From Anaerolineae bacterium (GTDB lineage: Bacteria > Chloroflexota > Anaerolineae > B4-G1), in the NCBI GenBank assembly GCA_030612585.1, contig JAUWNP010000254.1, positions 1 through 5,842 of the forward strand: a DNA stretch of 5,842 nt, in the 5' to 3' direction. Positions within the stretch are counted from its first letter, which is position 1. Each line of letters starts with the position of its first letter. Below are positions 1-4,789 of this stretch, in pieces. The notes beneath the pieces were generated by a model. That model searched no databases. It had not been told where the DNA came from and saw only the letters and a list, made by a program, of their open reading frames with translations. The position numbers were made by a program, and so were the translations under genes.

Positions 1-92
1 GGCGGCCCCCCCCCCCCCCCGGGCGCTCCCGGCGGGGGGGGGGGGGGGGGTTTCCAGCCGCCGCGCGTGTGGGGGGGCGGGGGGGGGGGGGG
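1..92. other. Homopolymer-rich low-complexity window end, probably unreliable sequence
   Basis: Four long runs of C or G fill most of this stretch: about 15 C near 6-20, 17 G near 34-50, 7 G near 71-77 and 13 G near 80-92. The tgpA frame stays open but encodes only Pro, Gly and Arg strings that do not fit the folded region expected after residue 396. The sharp change at about position 93 suggests base-calling or assembly failure at a contig end rather than biology. Confidence 0.6.
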
Positions 93-1285
93 CCCCGCCA
101 CACTGCTTCGACTGGCCGTCCCACCCACGCTGGCGCATTCAGCGCGTAGAGCGTATCGCCATGGGGGGCGGTGAACTCGAAACGCTGCGCTACCTGGCGA
201 TAGGCAGGTGGCACAGGCAGCGGCAACTCCCCCTCCACCTCCTCACGGAAATCCACCGTCGTGGCCCAGCCCCGGCCAGAGTAATGATCCCAGGTCGCCC
301 CCCGCCAGTAGTGGCGCGGGAGATCACCCAGCGCGGCGGGTAGATCATCGGGTGGCGGGGGGGGCTCGTCAGTCCACACCATCATCACCACCTCATTCAG
401 TAGATCGGGACGGCCGCCCAAAAGACGGCTCTGCGGCAAGTAACTGCTGGCCCCTCCCTTGCCCCCCCTGGAGGGGGGGATGGGGGGGGTCACGCCGCCA
501 AAGAGCCTTTCCATCGTCTCCTGCACCCGGTCTGCTGGCTCCTCAAAGATCTGCCAGAACCAGGTCGAGATGCCGCGCACGCTGAGCAGCGGACCGAAGG
601 AACTGAGCAAGACGACAGCAACGGCGACGAGCAGCGCCACGATCAGAAGATCGAAGCCCAGGTCGGCGGCGTAATCCACCCCTGTCGCCTCCCACGTGCG
701 CTGCACACGGGTCAGATTGCCCGCCGCCAGCAAAGTCACCCCACACCCCAGTTCCCCGATCAGCCACGTAATACCCTCGTCGGAGTAGAATACGGTCAGT
801 GCGCTCAGCCAGACGAGCGGCAACAGCGCCAGCAGCGGGCGCTGGCACCGGTAGAAAGCCCAGGCAGCGAAAAGGACTGCCCCCCAACACAGCAGCGCGG
901 AGTAGAACAGGAAGATGCCGGGGTCATCGCTCGTGCCACCGCTGAAAGCCGCCTCCAGCCAAATCATCCAGCGGCGCACGAAGTCGAGGGCCACCTCCCC
1001 ACTTCCCGGCAAGAAGAGCACGACGTGAGCCGCGACGCTGAGCGCCGCCAGGAGGCCGAGCGAGACGCCTACCGTCAGCCACACGCTCCAACCACAGCCC
1101 TCCCGCAGAGCCAGCCAGCGCCCCACCAGAAGCGCGACGAGGACGAGCCACAACAGATACTCGTCTTCCGGGATCCATTCGGCAGCCATGACGGCAGCGG
1201 GCAGGCACAGCACAGTGGTCAGCAGCAGGAGGAACGTGCCCCATCCCTCCCGCGGCCGCAATCGCTTGACGAGCCAGCCAATCAT
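1..1285 (-). CDS. TgpA-type transglutaminase-like membrane protein, N-terminal part (runs off left edge)
   Basis: The frame is open from the ATG at 1285 to the window edge (428 codons), so the C-terminal part is missing. Residues 1-231 hold about seven hydrophobic segments (near 16-34, 43-60, 70-92, 122-145, 148-166, 172-188 and 211-231). A large soluble region follows, containing YWRGATWDHYSGRGW at 326-340, a typical motif of TgpA-family proteins just before the transglutaminase core. The catalytic Cys-His-Asp domain and usual C-terminal DUF4129 region would lie beyond the window. In this family the enzyme domain faces outward; its substrate is generally unknown. The start overlaps the DUF58 stop as ATGA with a G-rich stretch just upstream, indicating translational coupling. 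Residues about 266-280 (TPPIPPSRGGKGGAS) are encoded by a palindromic repeat. The final ~30 codons fall in homopolymer sequence and should not be trusted. Family call is firm; function is inferred. Confidence 0.9.
   Translation of the reverse strand, partial: MIGWLVKRLRPREGWGTFLLLLTTVLCLPAAVMAAEWIPEDEYLLWLVLVALLVGRWLALREGCGWSVWLTVGVSLGLLAALSVAAHVVLFLPGSGEVALDFVRRWMIWLEAAFSGGTSDDPGIFLFYSALLCWGAVLFAAWAFYRCQRPLLALLPLVWLSALTVFYSDEGITWLIGELGCGVTLLAAGNLTRVQRTWEATGVDYAADLGFDLLIVALLVAVAVVLLSSFGPLLSVRGISTWFWQIFEEPADRVQETMERLFGGVTPPIPPSRGGKGGASSYLPQSRLLGGRPDLLNEVVMMVWTDEPPPPPDDLPAALGDLPRHYWRGATWDHYSGRGWATTVDFREEVEGELPLPVPPAYRQVAQRFEFTAPHGDTLYALNAPAWVGRPVEAVWRGPPPPRPPTRAAAGNPPPPPRRERPGGGGGR
451..489. 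repeat. Palindromic G/C-run repeat translated in frame within tgpA
   Basis: A perfect 7-bp stem of CCCCCCC (462-468) and GGGGGGG (473-479) surrounds the loop TGGA. Pairing continues outward imperfectly to 451 and 489, giving a hairpin of about 39 bases. On the minus strand it is read in the tgpA frame as part of TPPIPPSRGGKGGA. This Pro then Gly/Lys-rich translation resembles interspersed palindromic repeats that appear inside genes of several bacteria (recollection, not searched). It sits after the last membrane segment, in a linker where an insertion could be tolerated. Confidence 0.65.
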
Positions 1286-2661
1286 CCCGGCACCCCCCAG
1301 GGCCCGCCCTGAGCAGGGCCGAAGGGCCTGCTGATCGCCACCGCCCGCCCAGTCGCCAGCACCTTGAACTCCCAGCGCCGCACCTGCCCAGTTGGCGGAC
1401 GGAGTGACAGCGGCGTGTCGGCGTGGATGACCTCGGCCCCTATCCCTGCGTCGGCCAGCAGCCCCCGCAAGGCTTCGGCCTGGGGAGAGATGCGGCCATC
1501 CACGCTTCCCTCCTCGAAGGAGACCGCGTCCAGAAGCAGCACCGTCGCGCCGACACCCCGGCTTTGCAGCCGCACCAGCCCAGACATCCAGGCCAAGTCA
1601 CAGGAGGGCGTGATCACCAATGCCGTCGCGCCAGTGGGTAGCGCACGGGCTAACTCCTCCAGCACACGGGCCAGCGGGCGGGAATCAGCGGCGTGCACCT
1701 GGGCCAGCACGTGCAGCAGTCCCCACAGGTGGCCTCGCCCTCGGGCTGGCATCACCAAACGTCGTTGGGGACCGTAGACGATCAGCCCCACCGCCCGCCC
1801 GGCGTCCAGGAGTAGCGCCGCAACAGAGGCGGCCACGATGATACCCTTCTCCTCCGTCGAACGCTCTGCCTGCCCCACCTGCACGTCCCGATCCAGGTCG
1901 AGCACCAGCCAGATGTCGCCACCGGTCTCCTGGTCGAACACCTTGGCGTAGAGTTCGTCGCGGCGGGCAGTGGTGGGCCAGTGAACGTGGTGGAGCGGGT
2001 CGCCGGGGACATAGGTCCGCACGCCGCCCACGCTGACGGTTGGCTCCCAGGAGCGGTGGCTGGTGCGCGCCCGTCCCGCCGCTGCACCGCGCGGCAGGGC
2101 AAAGGGCAGTCGCCGGGCAATGGGTGGGTAGACCATCACCGTCTCGGCGGCTGGGTTGCGCTGCACCACCGCGAAAATGCCAAAGGGGTCACAGGTCGTG
2201 GCCTCCCACGGCCCCAGGTGATACTCCCCACGCAGGCGACACTCCCCACTCGTGATCCAGCGATAAACACCTCGCGCACCAACAGCGCGCACGGTGCTGA
2301 CGTTGTAGCCAGGCAGGTCGCTGCAGTCGTTTACCTCAACCCACAATGCTGGCAACGGGGAGTCGTTGACCAGCGTGAAGCGCTCCTCCAGCAGGTCGCC
2401 TACCTGCACCCAGGCGACGCGCCCCCGCCGCCGCACCCGGACACCCTGCGCCATGTGCCAGGCCCACCACGCTGCGACGGCCGTCACACTGGCAAAAGTG
2501 AGCAGTAGTGTCATTGACACCCGCGAGGGGGAAAACAACTCGACCAGCAGCAGCAAGAGAACGACAAACAACGACAACCGGTTGCGCCACACCAGCGTCA
2601 CCTCGGCACCACCGTCGCGAAAGCGGTACAGCACCCACGGTTGGATCAAACGTCTCAACAT
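1282..2661 (-). CDS. DUF58 domain membrane protein
   Basis: The 459-residue product has a short cytoplasmic start, two hydrophobic segments (about 29-43 and 50-70), a beta-rich region, then the DUF58 signature VGGVRTYVPGDPLHHVHW (211-228) and TTAR (230-233), equivalent to the family's R-x-Y-x-PGD...HW...TAR motif. A vWA-like fold follows; LDLDRD (254-259) occupies the MIDAS position but is not a classic DxSxS. DUF58 proteins usually sit beside MoxR AAA+ ATPases and transglutaminase-like proteins; exact function is unknown. ATG at 2661 was chosen because the protein then starts MLRRLIQPW directly before the first TM. An in-frame ATG at 2790 would add 43 low-complexity residues and translate two hairpins. 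The Shine-Dalgarno is weak (GGA about 9 bases upstream). The stop overlaps the tgpA start by four bases. The tail SRPFGPAQGGPWGVPG appears to come from an interspersed repeat. Confidence 0.92.
   Translation of the reverse strand: MLRRLIQPWVLYRFRDGGAEVTLVWRNRLSLFVVLLLLLVELFSPSRVSMTLLLTFASVTAVAAWWAWHMAQGVRVRRRGRVAWVQVGDLLEERFTLVNDSPLPALWVEVNDCSDLPGYNVSTVRAVGARGVYRWITSGECRLRGEYHLGPWEATTCDPFGIFAVVQRNPAAETVMVYPPIARRLPFALPRGAAAGRARTSHRSWEPTVSVGGVRTYVPGDPLHHVHWPTTARRDELYAKVFDQETGGDIWLVLDLDRDVQVGQAERSTEEKGIIVAASVAALLLDAGRAVGLIVYGPQRRLVMPARGRGHLWGLLHVLAQVHAADSRPLARVLEELARALPTGATALVITPSCDLAWMSGLVRLQSRGVGATVLLLDAVSFEEGSVDGRISPQAEALRGLLADAGIGAEVIHADTPLSLRPPTGQVRRWEFKVLATGRAVAISRPFGPAQGGPWGVPG
1299..1329. 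repeat. Palindromic FGPAQG-type repeat at the 3' end of the DUF58 gene
   Basis: An inner stem GCCCT (1306-1310) / AGGGC (1315-1319) with loop GAGC is enclosed by outer arms GGCCC (1301-1305) and GGGCC (1324-1328). On the minus strand this reads as RPFGPAQGGP in the DUF58 frame and forms most of the protein's last residues. The CCCTTCGGCCCTGCTCAGGG core resembles short interspersed repeats I recall from many high-GC genomes, where FGPAQG or similar strings appear in unrelated proteins. This assignment is from memory and needs a genome search. Confidence 0.6.
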
Positions 2662-2684
2662 TCTGCATCCAGAGTGAACGACAA

Positions 2685-2708
2685 GAGAGCGGGCCAGTGC
2701 CCGCTCTC
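2685..2708. terminator. Perfect 10-bp hairpin upstream of DUF58; weak terminator or leader structure
   Basis: GAGAGCGGGC (2685-2694) and GCCCGCTCTC (2699-2708) form a perfect 10-bp stem with a 4-base loop. On the minus strand it is followed by TTGTCGTTCACTC, which is T-rich at first but is not a proper U-tract. It lies 72 bases after the stop of the two-TM protein gene and 24 bases before the DUF58 start. It could end the hicB-hflX transcript or act as a leader hairpin for DUF58. Confidence 0.4.
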
Positions 2709-2728
2709 CCCAGTCGTGCCCGTTACGC

Positions 2729-2751
2729 GCGCCGCCATGAACAGGCGGCGC
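2729..2751. other. Perfect 8-bp GC hairpin, companion of the 2685-2708 hairpin
   Basis: GCGCCGCC (2729-2736) and GGCGGCGC (2744-2751) pair perfectly around the 7-base loop ATGAACA. No T-run follows on either strand, so it does not look like a standard intrinsic terminator. With the next hairpin 20 bases away it makes a tandem pair in the 118-base gap between the two-TM gene and DUF58. A CGCGATCGCG palindrome (2768-2777) lies a further 16 bases toward the two-TM gene. Confidence 0.5.
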
Positions 2752-2779
2752 AGGCTTCTCGGACCAGCGCGATCGCGAC

Positions 2780-2995
2780 CTACAACGCATCTCCCAGCAG
2801 TATACCCAGGAAGCCCAGGATCACACCAACGTGCAAAAAGAGATGCGTGCGGGCCAGCCAGCCGACGACAGGCCAGGCCGCAGGCAACAATTGCAGCACG
2901 AAATTGAGCGCCACCAGACCGACGGCGACGATGACAGGGAGCCCAGGAACACGGGCCAGAAAGTCACTCATGCGCTTCAGCAATTCACTGCCCAT
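2780..2995 (-). CDS. Small two-TM membrane protein of unknown function
   Basis: A 71-residue protein with an amphipathic, charged start (MGSELLKRMSDFLARV) and two hydrophobic segments, about 20-40 and 50-68, joined by a short segment containing WPVVGWLART. I do not recognise a named family. The ATG at 2995 is supported by AGGAGG ending four bases upstream (3000-3005), the strongest start signal in the window apart from that of hflX; the internal Met9 has none. It lies 62 bases after the hflX stop on the same strand with only heptamer repeats between and no visible terminator, so it is probably cotranscribed with hflX. The reading frame is real on the basis of its start signal, hydrophobic pattern and lack of competing genes. 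It could be a small accessory membrane protein, but nothing ties it to HflX function. Confidence 0.75.
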   Translation of the reverse strand: MGSELLKRMSDFLARVPGLPVIVAVGLVALNFVLQLLPAAWPVVGWLARTHLFLHVGVILGFLGILLGDAL

Positions 2996-2998
2996 TGC

Positions 2999-3005
2999 AC
3001 CTCCT
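2999..3005 (-). promoter_or_regulatory. Strong Shine-Dalgarno for the two-TM protein
   Basis: The minus strand reads AGGAGGT, then GCA, then ATG at 2995. This fixes the start at 2995 rather than at the internal Met9 (2971), which lacks a comparable site. Confidence 0.75.
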
Positions 3006-3014
3006 ACATTAGCC

Positions 3015-3063
3015 GTTAGCAGTTAGCAGTTAGCAGTCAGCAGTCAGCGGTCAGCAGTTAGTG
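3015..3063. repeat. Seven tandem heptamer repeats (TGCTAAC/TGCTGAC) after hflX
   Basis: On the plus strand the units are GTTAGCA x3 (3015-3035), GTCAGCA (3036-3042), GTCAGCG (3043-3049), GTCAGCA (3050-3056) and a degenerate GTTAGTG (3057-3063). The hflX TAA stop lies inside the last unit, so the array begins exactly at the gene end. Units differ mainly by a C/T change. Short tandem heptamers of this kind occur between genes in some cyanobacteria and Chloroflexota; no function is known to me. There are no spacers, so this is not CRISPR. Confidence 0.9.
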
Positions 3064-4377
3064 GCAGGCGTGGAAGCGTCCCACCAAGGCACGCGGCACG
3101 CGGCCTGTGATACGCGTGCCCACCTCGGTGTGCTCCTCCTGCTCGATCAGCCCTCGCCGGTGAAAGAGGGCCACCAACTCCCCCGACTCGTAGGGAATAA
3201 GCACGTCAAGCCAGGCCATCTGCACCTCCAACTCCCCCTCGATGCGAGCCAGCAGCGATTCCAGCCCCTCTCCGGTGAGGGCTGAGATAGGGACGCCGTT
3301 GGGAAATCTGGCCTCCAGGGGGAAGATAACATCGGGAGTGGGCAGACGGTCAATCTTGTTCAGCGCGCTGATGATGGGCCTATCGGCAGCACCGATGTGC
3401 TCCAGCGTCTCACGCACGGCCTCGGCCTGGCGTTCCGCCTGCGGGTGTGTCACGTCCAGCACGTGCAGCAGCAAGTCGGCCTCGGCCACCTCCTCCAGCG
3501 TGGCGCGGAAGGCGGCCACCAACTGGGTAGGGAGTTTCTGGATGAAGCCGACGGTGTCGGTGAAGAGAGCCACGCCCCCACCGGGCAACTCAACGCGGCG
3601 CGTGGTCGGGTCGAGCGTGGCGAACAGTTGATCCGCCACGAGGACTCCGGCGTCGGAAAGTGCGTTGAGCAGGGTGGACTTCCCGGCGTTGGTATAGCCG
3701 ACGATGGCGACGGTGGGCACGCCAGTCTTGCGCCGCCGCGCGCGGTGGCGTCCCCGATGGGCGCGTACCTCATCCAACTCCCGCTTGAGTTGGGCGATGC
3801 GCCTCCCGATCACCCGCCGGTCGGTCTCCAACTGCGTCTCGCCAGGCCCACGCACGCCGACGCCGCCCAGCGCGCCACCGGCCCTTCCGCCAGCCTGCCG
3901 CGCCAGGTGGGTCCAGGCCCGCGTGAGGCGTGGCAACCGGTACTCATACTGGGCCAGTTCCACCTGCAGCGCCCCTTCGCGGGTGTGGGCGTGCTGGGCA
4001 AAGATGTCGAGGATCAGAGCAGTGCGGTCGAGCAGTTTGACCCCGTCGCCCAGCACCTTCTCCAGTTCGCGCTGGTGGCGTGGAGAGAGTTCATCGTCGA
4101 AGATGACCACGTCGGCGGCGGTCTCCACCACTCTCTTGGTCACCTCCTCGGCCTTGCCCGGCCCGATGAAAGTGGCCGCGTGGGGATGATTGAGCCGCTG
4201 CACCGCCTGGCCTACAACCACGATACCAGCCGTGGAGGCCAGTTGGGCCAATTCTGCCAGCGACTCCTCGACCGGCCAGTAGCCATCGGACGAGGAGGCC
4301 CGGCGTTTTTTCAGTTCAACCCCGACCAGGAAACCCCGTTCCTGCGGGGGGCCGGTTGGTTTAGGTGGCCTGACGAT
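3058..4377 (-). CDS. hflX: HflX, ribosome-splitting GTPase (start appears to be ATC)
   Basis: HflX binds the large ribosomal subunit and splits stalled or stress-inactivated ribosomes. From the proposed start the protein is 439 residues, normal for the family. In order: N-terminal domain beginning ERGFLVGVEL (13-22), then HPHAATFIGPGK (64-75), FDDELSPRHQ (93-102), VKLLDRTALILDIFAQHA (113-130), a Gly-rich linker leading to GPGETQLETDRR (177-188), P-loop GYTNAGKST (227-235), switch I TLDPTTR (254-260), G3 DTVGF (274-278), G4 NKID (340-343), G5 SAL (365-367), and a C-terminal domain. The first ATG/GTG/TTG codon in frame is TTG at 4251, which would delete 42 residues including the conserved FLVGVEL strand. 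Upstream, the frame is open back to the hicB TGA, and GGAGGTGA (4381-4388) points to ATC at 4377. The true start is therefore non-AUG or a sequence error. It follows hicB by three bases. Confidence 0.95.
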   Translation of the reverse strand: MVRPPKPTGPPQERGFLVGVELKKRRASSSDGYWPVEESLAELAQLASTAGIVVVGQAVQRLNHPHAATFIGPGKAEEVTKRVVETAADVVIFDDELSPRHQRELEKVLGDGVKLLDRTALILDIFAQHAHTREGALQVELAQYEYRLPRLTRAWTHLARQAGGRAGGALGGVGVRGPGETQLETDRRVIGRRIAQLKRELDEVRAHRGRHRARRRKTGVPTVAIVGYTNAGKSTLLNALSDAGVLVADQLFATLDPTTRRVELPGGGVALFTDTVGFIQKLPTQLVAAFRATLEEVAEADLLLHVLDVTHPQAERQAEAVRETLEHIGAADRPIISALNKIDRLPTPDVIFPLEARFPNGVPISALTGEGLESLLARIEGELEVQMAWLDVLIPYESGELVALFHRRGLIEQEEHTEVGTRITGRVPRALVGRFHACH

Positions 4378-4380
4378 GTT

Positions 4381-4388
4381 TCACCTCC
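4381..4388 (-). promoter_or_regulatory. Perfect Shine-Dalgarno overlapping the hicB stop, deciding the hflX start
   Basis: The minus strand reads GGAGGTGA, fully complementary to the 16S rRNA 3' tail, and its last three bases are the hicB TGA stop. It is followed by AAC and then ATC, placing ATC six bases after GGAGG, which is optimal spacing. No ATG, GTG or TTG in any useful position follows. The layout implies coupled translation of hicB and hflX. Confidence 0.8.
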
Positions 4389-4560
4389 AAGGCCGGTCCT
4401 CCCCCTCCAGATGAAGTTGGATCGCCTCCCGTAGACTCTGCACCGTCTCATCCAGCGTCCTTCCCTGGGTGACCACGGCCAAGTCCAGACATTCGGCCAC
4501 ATATCCCCCCTCGTCACCCGGATAAATCACCGCCTGGATAGTATATCGCCGTGCTCTCAT
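4381..4560 (-). CDS. HicB-like (UPF0150) small protein, no HicA partner visible
   Basis: The 59-residue product MRARRYTIQAVIYPGDEGGY... contains the family core: a beta strand (YTIQAVIYP, 6-14), DEGGYVAECLDL (16-27), VVTQGRTLDE (29-38) and a helix TVQSLREAIQLHLE (39-52). HicB antitoxins bind and inhibit HicA mRNA interferases and often carry a DNA-binding domain at the C-terminus; this one ends right after the core, as solo HicB-like proteins do. ATG at 4560 was chosen because GGAGGG (4565-4570) lies four bases upstream. A longer frame back to TTG at 4602 starts inside the MITE terminal repeat and is unlikely. No HicA-like gene lies on either side; the next gene is hflX, three bases away, so it is an operon partner or simply a leader gene. 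Whether it is an antitoxin is doubtful. Confidence 0.8.
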   Translation of the reverse strand: MRARRYTIQAVIYPGDEGGYVAECLDLAVVTQGRTLDETVQSLREAIQLHLEGEDRPWR

Positions 4561-4582
4561 CTTTCCCTCCACGCTCTTGTAC

Positions 4583-4590
4583 CCATGACC
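4583..4590. repeat. 8-bp direct repeat CCATGACC, left target-site duplication
   Basis: CCATGACC abuts the left terminal inverted repeat and is repeated exactly at 4703-4710 beside the right one. Two further bases (AC) also match, but these belong to the right terminal repeat. Confidence 0.75.
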
Positions 4591-4702
4591 GTATCTTCTC
4601 AAAAAATCGGGGCGGGTGTAGGTCGGATTTGCTATCCGACCGGACGGCGGTTAGCAAAACCGCCCTACAGTCGTCATCTCCCCCTAAATATTGAGAAGAT
4701 AC
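4591..4702. mobile_element. 112-bp MITE-like element with 12-bp TIRs and 8-bp target duplication
   Basis: The ends GTATCTTCTCAA (4591-4602) and TTGAGAAGATAC (4691-4702) are perfect inverted repeats, and similarity continues imperfectly for about ten more bases into a G-run on each side. Direct repeats CCATGACC flank both ends with no gap. The interior codes for nothing and holds a hairpin-rich module. This is the architecture of a non-autonomous element moved by a transposase encoded elsewhere. The 8-bp duplication is compatible with families such as IS66, ISL3 or IS256, but the family cannot be named from this copy. It lies between the promoter at 4749 and hicB, so it would be transcribed in the mRNA leader. 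Confidence 0.85.
4617..4669. repeat. Double-hairpin module with complementary loops inside the MITE
   Basis: The outer arms TGTAGG (4617-4622) and CCTACA (4664-4669) are inverted. Inside are hairpin 1, GGTCGGAT (4621-4628) / ATCCGACC (4634-4641), loop TTGCT, and hairpin 2, GGCGGTT (4646-4652) / AACCGCC (4658-4664), loop AGCAA. The loops are exact reverse complements, and the match extends to TTTGCTA / TAGCAAA, so a loop-loop contact is possible. Similar GTAGGTCGGA-type repeats may be common in related genomes, but this is recollection only. Confidence 0.75.
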
Positions 4703-4710
4703 CCATGACC
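4703..4710. repeat. 8-bp direct repeat CCATGACC, right target-site duplication
   Basis: This exact copy of 4583-4590 begins directly after the right terminal repeat at 4702. Confidence 0.75.
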
Positions 4711-4748
4711 CATCATAGAAGCGAATGTGCCTCCTGTCCAGCGGAATT

Positions 4749-4757
4749 AGTATACCA
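4749..4757 (-). promoter_or_regulatory. Extended -10 promoter for hicB-hflX
   Basis: The minus strand reads TGGTATACT, an extended -10 (TGn) with a near-consensus TATACT hexamer (4749-4754). The region where a -35 should lie (GTGCAT, 17 bases upstream) is poor, which is usual for extended -10 promoters. Transcription would start near 4742 and give a leader of about 180 bases, most of it the MITE. It begins 33 bases after the stop of the upstream gene, for which no terminator hairpin is visible. Confidence 0.5.
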
Positions 4758-4789
4758 CAGGAGAGGGGAAAATGCACGGTGGGGAACTT

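Noticed and set aside
2662..2790. Longer DUF58 start at ATG 2790
   Set aside because: The added 43 residues are low-complexity, span two hairpins, overlap the upstream gene, and have no properly spaced Shine-Dalgarno.
2799..2804. TATACT on the minus strand as a promoter for DUF58
   Set aside because: It lies inside the two-TM gene, has no convincing -35 at 16-18 bases and no correctly spaced TG extension; kept only as a weak possibility.
3015..3063. CRISPR-like repeats
   Set aside because: Units are 7 bases in direct tandem with no spacers and no cas genes nearby.
3397..4434. A 345-codon open frame on the plus strand
   Set aside because: It lies wholly antisense to hflX and the hicB end, has no recognisable domain, and is expected in high-GC coding DNA.
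4591..4702. tRNA-like cloverleaf or riboswitch in the hicB leader
   Set aside because: There is no T-loop, anticodon arm or CCA context; TIRs and target duplications explain the structure better as a mobile element.
4514..4777. Possible HicA or other partner gene upstream of hicB on the minus strand
   Set aside because: The frame runs through the promoter and MITE into hicB in another frame and shows no HicA-like motif.
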